From a virus, in the IMG/VR virus record IMGVR_UViG_3300010354_000386, positions 1-30,107 of that record: a stretch of 30,107 nucleotides of DNA; one strand, written 5' to 3'. The notes under the pieces were generated by a model. That model ran no database searches, had not been told where the DNA came from, and saw only the letters and a list, made by a program, of their open reading frames with translations. The number at the start of each line of letters is the position of its first letter. The first letter of the stretch is position 1. This document shows positions 19,277 to 27,606 of this stretch, piece by piece. Both the position numbers and the translations under genes were made by a program.

Positions 19277-19293
19277 GGTTGTACCTAGTATTA

Positions 19294-19301
19294 TATTTAT
19301 C
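19294..19301 (-). promoter_or_regulatory. Candidate phage late promoter element upstream of gp6
   Basis: On the minus strand, GATAAATA followed by TAAT matches the T4 late -10 element TATAAATA at 7 of 8 positions. It sits 17 nt before the gp6 ATG, in the only gap of notable size (52 nt) inside the operon. The leader would be short, about 10-12 nt, with AGGT as ribosome site. AT-rich background makes chance matches easy. Confidence 0.4.
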
Positions 19302-19328
19302 GGATCAGAAAACTATGCATATTATACG

Positions 19329-19700
19329 TTAACCTGCACGAGCTAGCTGGTCTCTATCAAATTGCATGGTTAATCTTTCGGTCTGATTCGAGGGTACATA
19401 AGTTAATACCAATTCCAATTTTATGCCATTGGTAAATTCTGTAATCACAACATTTTGCATGATGATCCTTGGATCATAACTGGCAATGCGCTGTACATCT
19501 GCTGTTATAGCATCTTTAACGGCGTCCGTGAAAGGGTCAAACAATACATCCCATATTATGGTCCCGAAATTAGGGTTCATAAGTTTTTGACCTTTACGGA
19601 TATGAAAATGATTAAACAAATCTTGTCTAATTAAGTCAAAATCAGTTAAACGAAATTTTCGTATTCTATTATAGGTACTAAATCCAGTGTATATTGACAT
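19329..19700 (-). CDS. 25: Baseplate wedge subunit gp25 (GPW/gp25 family)
   Basis: The 123-residue length is typical of T4 gp25. It shows the GPW/gp25 pattern: an N-terminal IRQDLFNHFHIRKGQKLMNP, then FGTIIWDVLFDPF (about residues 46-58), DAITADVQRIASYDPRI, and a terminal pair of beta strands (GIKLELVLTYVPSNQTE). In T4, gp25 is part of the wedge core and contacts the first sheath ring, helping to trigger contraction. The family resembles lysozyme only in an old name; no enzymatic site is seen. It sits 15 nt downstream of the gp5-like gene. Its ribosome site is weak: AAGG lies about 12 nt from the ATG. Confidence 0.9.
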   Translation of the reverse strand: MSIYTGFSTYNRIRKFRLTDFDLIRQDLFNHFHIRKGQKLMNPNFGTIIWDVLFDPFTDAVKDAITADVQRIASYDPRIIMQNVVITEFTNGIKLELVLTYVPSNQTERLTMQFDRDQLARAG

Positions 19701-19715
19701 AATATATATTTAACC

Positions 19716-21995
19716 TTATGCTTTGTTGCCTAGCGTCTCAACGCCATACCGTCCTCGATTAAAATACGACGAGCCAGTTGTGTTATTAGCATCTTGGCCT
19801 GCTCCAGTATTACGCCAATTTTTAGCACCAGTACTGCCTAATAGGTGTGCGGTCTGCAACATGCCTCCTACTATGCCCGGATCGTCTTCGGGTTTAATAG
19901 CACCATTCTTTACCATTCTATCATAGTTTAATTTGGTATTAGCATACATAGCATTTTCTTGTGCGCTAGAATTATTTTTAAAATCGTCTTTACTACTAAC
20001 TCCTTCTTTACCAGTCCAAGCTGCCGGGTCATCTAACGCCTTATTTCCTCCTTTGGAGCCGCCGTACTGTTCGTAAGCCGCTCGACTAATATATCCAGCA
20101 TCAACTAGAGCAGCAGCACCCATCTGATATCTGCCTACAAAACCATATTGATTTTCTGCTTTATAGTCTCCTCCACTTTCATTATAAGAAATTTGTGTCA
20201 TTAGACCACGAGCCTGTTCTTTACTTAAGTTTCCTACTCCGCCCGGGGGATTAGGGGTATCATTACGTTTTAACAACAAGTCTGGAGCTCCTCTAGTTAG
20301 TGGACTAGCATTGGCAGATTGAATTCCTGGGTCAGTGCTACGAGCTGCATCCTGCGTAACTACATAATTGCCATTGCTATCAACCACTGGTTGACCTTGA
20401 GAATCTTGAACTACATTTGACGGAGCACTTACTGGTGTGGCACTGTTATATAGATCGTTTTCTTGATTTTCGGAATCTTGTGCAGCGTTACTAGTACTAC
20501 TAACTGTACCAGCTTGTCGTGGCCATGGCTCGTGCGTAGGAATTATACGACTAATACTTTTAATTTTGTCTGGCACGATTTCCCATTTGAGCTTGTTTTT
20601 CTCAGTGTCGGCTGAACTAAAAACCGGTAAATCATCAGGTTGATCTACTTTAGGACCTCTCAGCCATCCAAATTTTACTACCCTATTGTCTCCGGTGCTG
20701 CCGCCAACGCCACCAAACAACGAAGTAGTTACTGTTTTGTTATTACTGTTAAGCTCCATTCTTTTATTTGAAAATAGCCTTAAAATATTGTCAGACGTAA
20801 TAGATGTATTAGTTTTACTATGTAGTTCAATTTGACCAGAAGCTCCTAGTTTTAATTGAGAAGCATAGGTACGATGCACTTGACCAGCTCTTTGATTAAT
20901 ATTTCGACTGCTTTCGATATCTACATTTCCTTTAGTACGTAATTTAAAATCACCACCGACTTCGAGATTGAAATTATTATCTACATGAAGATTGAGATCT
21001 TTTTTAGTTCTGATATTCACGCTATTACTAGCATAGACATTCAGCATACCATTATTAGTAAATTCTAAGTAAACACTGCCATTGCTGTTTATTATGTATA
21101 AAACACGTTCTTCATCGTCTAGAAGTATTTCGTGTCCACTTGCACTACGCCAACGTGTTAGATTAGTTTTATTATCTTGATCACCATCGTCCATAACAAA
21201 GGTATGCCCGCCAGTTCTAGACCTAATGGTTCTTTGTTTTTCGTCATCAGAGAACTTAGGATACGGTTGTCTATATGGTCTTCCTGGTGAACTGAAACCA
21301 AATGCTGTACTAGGTGCTTCCCGTTGACTAGTGGATTTTACGGAACCGCGATTTTTGGTTAACTTTGTTCTATCTAACCCTTGTTCCAATAGTATTTTTA
21401 CTTGAGGCTCATGCAAAGGCTTTTTTTGTGTAGTGAAATCATTATAATTAAATTCACTGGCAGGTTGGAACTCGTTCAGCTCAGTCACCGGATAAAATTC
21501 TCCAGGTTCAATGGCTTGGCCTAATTCGGGATCTTCAATCCTTTCTATGGCAATTTTGTCGCTAGCACCAATGGCTGGGATCATATGATGCCCCAATTGA
21601 TTTAACATACCGGCAAACCAAATTCCTCTATTAGGGTCACCGGCAATGAACAAACATACTACCAAGTTATTAAGATCCGGTACAGGGAACCACATACCGT
21701 AAGAATGTTGAACCTTGCTGAAACTGTTTTGACCATTGGCCCAACCATCATCATTTTTTTGTGAGGTAGTGCCTATATAAGGACTTGCATAAAACACTGT
21801 AGTCCAGTTTCTGCTATTATCCTCATCGCCGCCGAAGTCTGGTATCCAAACTCGAAGTCTACCTAAGCGAGTAGGATCTCTATTATCTTTAACCATGCCT
21901 ACATAAGGTCCTGGGTCATATCTAAAAGTACCTGTGTTTTTTTCCAGGTAAGGCGGTAATTTCCGACTCGACGGTCTATCTTGATTAATTGCCAT
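19716..21995 (-). CDS. 5: gp5-like baseplate spike with C-terminal lysozyme/transglycosylase-like domain
   Basis: 759 residues. Residues about 27-135 form the OB fold of gp5/VgrG spikes (YVGMVKDNRDPTRLGRLRVW). Residues about 275-425 are the repetitive, Asn- and Ser-rich beta-helix (for example VNIRTKKDLNLHVDNNFNLE) that makes the piercing needle. A low-complexity Ser/Asn/Gln linker (about 495-585) leads to a lysozyme-like domain at 590-755, with SYNESGGDY (candidate catalytic Glu606), FVGRYQMG and GMLQTAHLLG, as in SLT-type murein hydrolases. In T4 gp5 the lysozyme lies between OB fold and needle; here it follows the needle. Its role is to pierce the outer membrane and cut peptidoglycan during injection. 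It starts 3 nt after the hub gene stop. Confidence 0.88.
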   Translation of the reverse strand: MAINQDRPSSRKLPPYLEKNTGTFRYDPGPYVGMVKDNRDPTRLGRLRVWIPDFGGDEDNSRNWTTVFYASPYIGTTSQKNDDGWANGQNSFSKVQHSYGMWFPVPDLNNLVVCLFIAGDPNRGIWFAGMLNQLGHHMIPAIGASDKIAIERIEDPELGQAIEPGEFYPVTELNEFQPASEFNYNDFTTQKKPLHEPQVKILLEQGLDRTKLTKNRGSVKSTSQREAPSTAFGFSSPGRPYRQPYPKFSDDEKQRTIRSRTGGHTFVMDDGDQDNKTNLTRWRSASGHEILLDDEERVLYIINSNGSVYLEFTNNGMLNVYASNSVNIRTKKDLNLHVDNNFNLEVGGDFKLRTKGNVDIESSRNINQRAGQVHRTYASQLKLGASGQIELHSKTNTSITSDNILRLFSNKRMELNSNNKTVTTSLFGGVGGSTGDNRVVKFGWLRGPKVDQPDDLPVFSSADTEKNKLKWEIVPDKIKSISRIIPTHEPWPRQAGTVSSTSNAAQDSENQENDLYNSATPVSAPSNVVQDSQGQPVVDSNGNYVVTQDAARSTDPGIQSANASPLTRGAPDLLLKRNDTPNPPGGVGNLSKEQARGLMTQISYNESGGDYKAENQYGFVGRYQMGAAALVDAGYISRAAYEQYGGSKGGNKALDDPAAWTGKEGVSSKDDFKNNSSAQENAMYANTKLNYDRMVKNGAIKPEDDPGIVGGMLQTAHLLGSTGAKNWRNTGAGQDANNTTGSSYFNRGRYGVETLGNKA

Positions 21996-21998
21996 ATT

Positions 21999-24356
21999 TT
22001 AAAAATCCAAATCTGTTACTGTGCGTGGTTGTACTAGGTCAAAACCCGTACGTAATCTAATCTCTTCGGCTGTAGGAGGAATTACTAACTCACCACCGCG
22101 TTCAATAATTTCTCCACCGGAACCATAATCATCCTGTACAAAACTTTCATCACTGAGCCCGGGATTTTTAACTGGCTTATCACCGTAAAACCCTCCCGGT
22201 TGTGCCTCCGCGTCTGCACTATTCGAGTCAGACGTTGATTCTCTTTGAGAATCCTTAGATGAGCTGGAGGTGTCCTGTTCAAAAAGTCTAATCATGTCTA
22301 ATGTTTGAGTAAAATTGCCTCTCTCAAAAACATTTTCTACACTAATAATTTTATATTTTCCGCTAAAACTGTTTTGACCTCGGGCATCATCAAAATCATA
22401 TAAACCATTTTCTTGGTTAACATCCTCGGGGGTCCTAAAAAATAAATTAGCGTGTATTTCCCCAGCATCCATAACAATGCTGGTACCTGATCCTTGCCCG
22501 GGAGGATAATATACTTCGTCTTGCTTAACTAAATCAGGATCTCCAACAATACGCAATTTAACATTCAACATGTCTCCGCGACTGCTGCTCATCATTGATT
22601 CTTTAAGATCCGTTGCTTCTATACTTTTTCTGTTAACCGATTTTTGTGCAGTTTGAGATTCGCTTTGAATAGGCACTGGTAAAATTTTTAAGGGATCGAT
22701 TTTATCACTGCGGCCAGCGCTGAGTTCGTCGTCTTTAGCTTCATCACCTTTAGCTTCTGGATTTGGTTTGTGTATAGTAACTTTTTCATTTTTTAATTCT
22801 AGTGCAGTAATAGCTACATAAAACATAGCATTAAAATCAATATCTAAAGACAAAACATCTAAATTTTTACCGGTGTACAAATAATTGTATTCTTTTTCCA
22901 CAGTTTTAGGAGTGCTGCGTCTTACGTGTGGACTTTTTTGATTAAAATAACTATATTCTTTAACATGGTATGTAATAATTTTTTTGTAGGTTTTTCTTAT
23001 ACTATCATATTCACCGGGAACAAATTCTACAGTAGATAAGATCTTATGCGATTTCATTGGGTTAGAATCTACCGAGTCGGTGGGTTTAATTTGGTTTTGA
23101 TAATAACTACTTGAAAAAATCATACTGTTAATTACATCAATAATGCTTTGACCGGCATTAATTCTAGTGGTTAATTTATTAGTTTCTATTTTGGCAGTGT
23201 CCGAGGGTACGCTAGTTAAGGGTGCCCCACCACTGCTTTTGGGCACCAAAGTGGCACTACCGATACTGTCATCAAATTTAAATTTATATTCGTCTGCTTG
23301 TTTTTGATGATTTTTATCAACCAATTTCTTTTGCCAAGCATTCATTGCCGCAGCATAGCTATTTGCCTGGCTGACTTGACGATCTTTTTCGGAAGTTTCG
23401 TTGACCCCAATTCCTAAATCTTCATTATCTACTAAAACTTGCTCACGTTCAGGAACCCCAACATTACCGCTGCTGCCGCCACTGTCAAAAAAATCATTAA
23501 GGTTTTTGGCGTCAATTTCTAAATTAATAGGTGTAGTGGCTATGCTTTGTAACATAGCCACACGGCTCATTGGAATAGCTGATACGGAATATTCTGTACC
23601 CCGATTGGTTATTTTAATTTTAATATCAATGATTTTAATAGCGAATCTCTTAGATAATTCTGTAATAGGAGTAGGCGCAGGACCATCATCAGTGTTAGCA
23701 AAAAAATCAATTTTTATCACAAAAGGCATCTGGTCCCACGATAAAATGTCTGCTTCTTTGGCTACCTGCAAGATTTTATCTAGTAGTGTAATACTGTAAG
23801 GTTCTACTATAGTAAAAGAAAGATCAATGACATTGGTTCCGCGAGTGTTATTATTATGCCCAATGATAGTGGTCATTTTAAAATTTTCAAAATACATATC
23901 ACGTTCGAATCTGGCATTACGTACCATATCAACATCATTTCGCCTACCGGCACTGGCAATTAAAACTTCCCCATCTTTAGCAATAAATTCTTCTCCGTTA
24001 ACCACTACTTCGTTATACTTACTAAGACTCAGATAACTTAGACTAATACCGTAGGTATAATTAACATATTCGTGTAAAGGATTTGTTCGTGCTTCTGAAG
24101 CATTACTAGAATTTTCATTGGTACTTTGTACCTGTTGTTCTACAGTTCTAGTACTAACCTGTTCATCAAAAAAACCATCTTGTGTAACTGTACCAAAATT
24201 TGTGATTAGTCCGTCGGGTGTATTTCTAGTTTCATTTTGTATAAGTTGTCTTTGCTCTTGCTCACTGAGACGATCAGCAATTAATCCTTCCATTAAAGCT
24301 GCAGATCTGCTACCAGCATCTTGTTTTTCTTCTAGAGCTGTTCTGAACTCTGCCAA
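21999..24356 (-). CDS. Probable baseplate hub protein (gp27-type), TTG start
   Basis: 785 residues, starting at TTG. An AGGAG six bases upstream, and the close fit with the gp53 stop (one base between), support this start over the internal ATG at residue 22. The N-terminal 80 residues are Gln/Glu-rich and probably disordered. Beta-rich domains follow (YTGISLSYLSL-type region near 100; VIDLSFTIVEPYSITLLDKI near 177). Near the end, YKIISVENVFERGNFTQTL and DMIRLF resemble the last strands of gp27/gpD-type hub proteins. Its position directly before the gp5 spike fits a hub that holds the spike. It is about twice as long as T4 gp27 (391), so gp27 is a functional guess from position and the C-terminal motif. 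Confidence 0.6.
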   Translation of the reverse strand: MAEFRTALEEKQDAGSRSAALMEGLIADRLSEQEQRQLIQNETRNTPDGLITNFGTVTQDGFFDEQVSTRTVEQQVQSTNENSSNASEARTNPLHEYVNYTYGISLSYLSLSKYNEVVVNGEEFIAKDGEVLIASAGRRNDVDMVRNARFERDMYFENFKMTTIIGHNNNTRGTNVIDLSFTIVEPYSITLLDKILQVAKEADILSWDQMPFVIKIDFFANTDDGPAPTPITELSKRFAIKIIDIKIKITNRGTEYSVSAIPMSRVAMLQSIATTPINLEIDAKNLNDFFDSGGSSGNVGVPEREQVLVDNEDLGIGVNETSEKDRQVSQANSYAAAMNAWQKKLVDKNHQKQADEYKFKFDDSIGSATLVPKSSGGAPLTSVPSDTAKIETNKLTTRINAGQSIIDVINSMIFSSSYYQNQIKPTDSVDSNPMKSHKILSTVEFVPGEYDSIRKTYKKIITYHVKEYSYFNQKSPHVRRSTPKTVEKEYNYLYTGKNLDVLSLDIDFNAMFYVAITALELKNEKVTIHKPNPEAKGDEAKDDELSAGRSDKIDPLKILPVPIQSESQTAQKSVNRKSIEATDLKESMMSSSRGDMLNVKLRIVGDPDLVKQDEVYYPPGQGSGTSIVMDAGEIHANLFFRTPEDVNQENGLYDFDDARGQNSFSGKYKIISVENVFERGNFTQTLDMIRLFEQDTSSSSKDSQRESTSDSNSADAEAQPGGFYGDKPVKNPGLSDESFVQDDYGSGGEIIERGGELVIPPTAEEIRLRTGFDLVQPRTVTDLDF

Positions 24357-24357
24357 C

Positions 24358-24660
24358 TCAAACTCCTAGTGCAGTGGTCAAACTAGGCCCATGTGGGACA
24401 TATATTAGCTTACCGGATACAAAATCATAGATAGGATCTTTAAGCACATTAGGATTTCTGGCTGCAAAAACCCACCATAAACTGCTTTTACCATATAAGT
24501 CGTGTGCCAGTAAATCTGGACGATATTGATAGATACTATTAATTCTAAAAACTGTATCTATTTTATTTTTAGGAATTTCTCTAAAATTTAACACGTCTAA
24601 AAAATTACCAAAAGTTTTGGTAGTATAATAAGGGCTATATTTGCTGTATTCTGCAGCCAT
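24358..24660 (-). CDS. 53: Baseplate wedge subunit gp53-like
   Basis: 100 residues, about half of T4 gp53 (196). The diagnostic core is YQYRPDLLAHDLYGKSSLWW followed by VFAARN, then DPIYDFVSGKLIYVP, a LysM-like end. This compact form is common in marine T4-like phages. In T4, gp53 clamps neighbouring wedges to each other around the hub. Its ATG overlaps the stop of the preceding gene (TAATG), which implies translational coupling. Confidence 0.8.
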   Translation of the reverse strand: MAAEYSKYSPYYTTKTFGNFLDVLNFREIPKNKIDTVFRINSIYQYRPDLLAHDLYGKSSLWWVFAARNPNVLKDPIYDFVSGKLIYVPHGPSLTTALGV

Positions 24661-25574
24661 TAGATAAATCCTTTATTCACTAGTCTTCCTTGAGCAAAAT
24701 CTTCTAAATTAAACCCAGCAATATTTTTCTTACTGTACACAGGTTGAAGTGTTACCGATAATTTAGTCACTGTAGGAATCCTTGTAGTAGATCCGCCCAA
24801 TGGCACAGTCTGTACTACATTATCAAAGTTATTACCTATAGCAATCGAATCACTGGATCCAGAATTTTCTATGTAATCTACATCTGCTGGCATTGTATGG
24901 GTAAATTGAGTAACCACACAAGGTAATTGTTTAAAAATATGTTCTCCATAACCGTTTAAGTAAACCAATGGCGGAGGATTGCCTGCTGTAACTGAGCTAG
25001 TATCTTGTCCGAAAAACATTTTAGTTACTGATCTAAAAAAGTAGATACATGCCAATATATAGTCTGCTTCTTTTTTAGTTTGTGCAGTAAAATCACCATT
25101 GATACTAATTGCAGATACGTCACTGTTTTCATAAATAGGTTGTGAGTAATTGCTATGTGTGAATCTCTGCATGGAGTAATTAGTAGTATAACTTACAGTA
25201 ATTTCAGGAGTATAAGGAAATACCACGCCATTGGTAGATTGCAACGGCGTAAGAATACCGTTTTTAAATAAATCAAGGTTTGGAGACGTACTAATTCTAA
25301 CTTTCCAATCCTTAGATCTTCCACCCTGGGACTCATTATAAAATTGTACATTAACTTCCGCTGGACCATATGTATTGTTACTAACGCCGCCGGGCAACAA
25401 TCCAGACGCAAACAATCTTTCTCGCGATGGATCAGTGCCATAGTATGAGCTACTCGACCGTGAGTCGACTAATACACCTCCCAAGTTGGTGTATCTTTGT
25501 TTGTTACTTTGTTCCCACGAACTCCTTTCACGTAGAAAATTGTTCTCAGCTCCAGCGAATACGTCTGATTCCAT
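24660..25574 (-). CDS. gp48/gp54-like tail-tube initiator/baseplate junction protein
   Basis: 304 residues, close to T4 gp54 (320) and gp48 (364). Recognisable stretches are DWKVRIS (89-95), GVVFPYTPEITVSYTTNYS (116-134), RFTHSNY (137-143), ISINGDFTAQTKKEADYILA (156-175), RSVTKMFFG (181-189) and PADVDYIENS. This pattern is shared by tube-initiator proteins that sit on the hub and start tail-tube assembly. As first gene of the structural operon it has an AGGA element 7 nt before the ATG and a late-promoter-like box about 24 nt upstream. I cannot separate gp48 from gp54; only one is present here. Confidence 0.6.
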   Translation of the reverse strand: MESDVFAGAENNFLRERSSWEQSNKQRYTNLGGVLVDSRSSSSYYGTDPSRERLFASGLLPGGVSNNTYGPAEVNVQFYNESQGGRSKDWKVRISTSPNLDLFKNGILTPLQSTNGVVFPYTPEITVSYTTNYSMQRFTHSNYSQPIYENSDVSAISINGDFTAQTKKEADYILACIYFFRSVTKMFFGQDTSSVTAGNPPPLVYLNGYGEHIFKQLPCVVTQFTHTMPADVDYIENSGSSDSIAIGNNFDNVVQTVPLGGSTTRIPTVTKLSVTLQPVYSKKNIAGFNLEDFAQGRLVNKGFI

Positions 25575-25597
25575 GCAGTTTTCCTAATTAGTATAAT

Positions 25598-25605
25598 TAT
25601 TTATT
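25598..25605 (-). promoter_or_regulatory. Candidate T4-type late promoter for the structural operon
   Basis: Minus-strand AATAAATA matches the late consensus TATAAATA at 7 of 8 positions. It lies 23 nt before the ATG at 25574, which would give a leader of about 15-20 nt carrying the AGGA ribosome site. T4 late promoters consist only of this -10 element, recognised by gp55, and gp55 is encoded divergently from the same 100 bp. Confidence 0.55.
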
Positions 25606-25619
25606 GCCGACTAAATCGG

Positions 25620-25648
25620 TTGATTTCGTTGAAAAAGTTTGTTAAAAT
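25620..25648 (+). promoter_or_regulatory. Sigma70-like promoter upstream of gp55
   Basis: TTGATT (25620-25625, 4 of 6 to TTGACA), a 17-bp spacer and TAAAAT (25643-25648, 5 of 6 to TATAAT) point rightward. The predicted start near 25655 leaves just room for the Shine-Dalgarno at 25662. It is probably the early, host-polymerase promoter for gp55 and the recombination genes behind it. Confidence 0.6.
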
Positions 25649-25661
25649 CTACTACAGTAGG

Positions 25662-25668
25662 TAAGGAG
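25662..25668 (+). promoter_or_regulatory. Ribosome binding site that fixes an ATT start for gp55
   Basis: TAAGGAG is a near-perfect complement to the 16S rRNA 3' end. Seven bases later, at 25676, is ATT in the gp55 frame. The gp55 frame is closed by TAG at 25658 and has no ATG, GTG, TTG or CTG between that stop and the TTG at 25850. Confidence 0.7.
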
Positions 25669-25675
25669 AAATAAA

Positions 25676-26548
25676 ATTAAACACAATTACCTTAATAACA
25701 AAGATATACTAAAAGAGATACACCGTAGCAAAAATACATATTGCAGCTATAGTGATCCTGATGTTGCCGACTATGACCTTATTGTACATAATGTACTAGA
25801 TATTACTCCAGACATAATACAAATAGCCAAAGAACATCGCGCAGATCGATTGGCCAGACTTGAAGTAGATCAAGCTGCTGCTCGTGGCGAAAAAAGAAAA
25901 TTAGAAGAGTTTGCTATCCCTGTTGCTAAAATTAAACAAACCGATGTGGTATTTCGAGTAATGACCTGGGAGCATGTACCTGTTCTGCAAGAAACGCCTA
26001 AGCGAGTCAAGTCCACTGAGCCAATGGATGATGAAAGTATTTACATTGAATACGAGGATACAGAGCCTGCTAGCCCAGGACCTACCAAATATGTTAAATG
26101 CAACTTTCCTCCATTCCAACACTACAGAGTCACCTCACGTGGCAAACCTTATTGTGTAGGAAAAAGCCATTGGGTTGGAGACTTAGAAACCGGGCAATGG
26201 TCGAGAACACACGGCAATATGACACGCACACTGGCTTTTATGTTCGTGAAATTATGTGAACGCTATGCTACCCGGAGTAATTGGCGTGGATATACTTACA
26301 ACGACGAAATGCGTAGCCAAGCCTTGCTACAACTAAGCCAAATTGGACTACAATTCGATGAATCCAAAAGCTCCAACCCCTTTGCCTACTATACTGCTGC
26401 TATCACTAATAGTTTTACTCGTGTACTTAATATAGAAAAACGTAACCAAAATCTCAGAGATGATATCTTAGAAATCAATGGATTCAACCCTAGTTATACC
26501 AGACAAGGTATGAACGTTGGTTACAACAATGACGGCGATCATGACTAA
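25676..26548 (+). CDS. 55: Late-transcription sigma factor gp55, ATT start
   Basis: 290 residues if started at ATT 25676. A TTG at 25850 would cut off 58 residues, including HNYLNNKDILKEI, which aligns with the start of T4 gp55 (NYVNNKELLQAI as I recall it). The conserved sigma core is near the C-terminus: RYATRSNWRGYTYNDEMRSQ, then QFDESKSSNPFAYYTAAITN and FTRVLNIEKRNQ, corresponding to region 2 that binds RNA polymerase and the late -10 box. About 120 residues between the N-terminus and this core are not in T4 gp55 (185 residues). The end, GYNNDGDHD, lacks the hydrophobic clamp-binding tail (SLDFLYE-like) known in T4. It directs transcription of the divergent structural operon. A rare start codon could keep its level low. 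Confidence 0.85.
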   Translation: MKHNYLNNKDILKEIHRSKNTYCSYSDPDVADYDLIVHNVLDITPDIIQIAKEHRADRLARLEVDQAAARGEKRKLEEFAIPVAKIKQTDVVFRVMTWEHVPVLQETPKRVKSTEPMDDESIYIEYEDTEPASPGPTKYVKCNFPPFQHYRVTSRGKPYCVGKSHWVGDLETGQWSRTHGNMTRTLAFMFVKLCERYATRSNWRGYTYNDEMRSQALLQLSQIGLQFDESKSSNPFAYYTAAITNSFTRVLNIEKRNQNLRDDILEINGFNPSYTRQGMNVGYNNDGDHD

Positions 26549-26592
26549 CGTAAATCGTAGACTTTTGCTATTAGAGATTGTATACTAGTTTA

Positions 26593-27606
26593 ATGAATCT
26601 ATTCAAAAAAGCTGCGGTTTTTACCGACATACACTTCGGTCTTAAGAGTAATAGTCAAATACATAACGACGATTGCTTAAACTTTGTTAAGTGGGCTACC
26701 AAAACTGCTCAAGAACATGGTTGCGAAACAGCCATGTTTCTCGGCGATTGGCACAATAATCGAGCCAGTATAAATATCGTGACGCTAATTTACAGCCTAC
26801 GTGCACTGGAACACCTTAATGCCAATTTTGATCAAGTGTATTTTATTCCTGGAAATCATGATCTTTATTATCGCGATCGTAGAGATATCCAATCCGTGGA
26901 ATGGGCGAAACATCTTTCAAATGTCCGAATAGTCAATGACTGGTTTGAACAAGATGATGTAGTTATAGCCCCTTGGCTTTGCGGGGACGACTACAAGCGT
27001 ATCCCAAAATTACAAGGTCGGTACTGCTTCGGTCACTTCGAACTGCCCGGATATCTTATGAATGCCATGATTGCCATGCCGGATCACGGGGAAGTACGTA
27101 GAGAGCATTTTGGTGGATTCGATCATGTGTTCACAGGACATTTCCATAAACGTCAAACACAACGCAATATTACGTATATTGGTAACTGTTTCCCACATAA
27201 CTATGCCGATGCCGGCGACGATGAACGTGGCTTAATGATCCTAGAATGGGGTCAAGAACCCACGTATCATGCTTGGCCCGAGCAACCTGTATACCGTGTA
27301 TATGACCTTAGTACTGTATTAGATAATCCTGCAGGCTTGCTTAAACCTAACACTCATGCTAGAATAAACTTGAACATTGATATTACCTATGAAGAAGCTG
27401 GGTTTTTACGTGATACTTTTATGACTGAGTATGGTTGTAGGGAAATTAAACTTATTCCTAATACACAGGCTGATCTAGAAGCACAGGTCATATTGGGTAA
27501 TATCACATTCCAAAGCGTAGATCAAATTGTAAACAGCTCGTTGACTGCAATAGAAAGCAATCAATACAATAACAACTTACTACTAGAAATTTATAGAACT
27601 CTTTAA
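26593..27606 (+). CDS. 47: gp47-like recombination nuclease subunit (Mre11/SbcD family)
   Basis: 337 residues from the ATG at 26593, matching T4 gp47 (339); a TTG 15 nt upstream is possible but unnecessary. All phosphoesterase motifs are present: DIH (12-14), GDWH (51-54), GNHD (87-90), GHFE (147-150) and GHFH (182-185), which bind two metal ions. With gp46 it resects DNA ends for recombination-dependent replication. It follows gp55 by 44 nt, with no strong Shine-Dalgarno, and its stop overlaps the gp46 start (TAATG). Confidence 0.93.
   Translation: MNLFKKAAVFTDIHFGLKSNSQIHNDDCLNFVKWATKTAQEHGCETAMFLGDWHNNRASINIVTLIYSLRALEHLNANFDQVYFIPGNHDLYYRDRRDIQSVEWAKHLSNVRIVNDWFEQDDVVIAPWLCGDDYKRIPKLQGRYCFGHFELPGYLMNAMIAMPDHGEVRREHFGGFDHVFTGHFHKRQTQRNITYIGNCFPHNYADAGDDERGLMILEWGQEPTYHAWPEQPVYRVYDLSTVLDNPAGLLKPNTHARINLNIDITYEEAGFLRDTFMTEYGCREIKLIPNTQADLEAQVILGNITFQSVDQIVNSSLTAIESNQYNNNLLLEIYRTL

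Noticed and set aside
26578-26592. TTG start for gp47, five codons upstream of the ATG
   Set aside because: It has no better ribosome site than the ATG, and the ATG gives a length matching T4 gp47.
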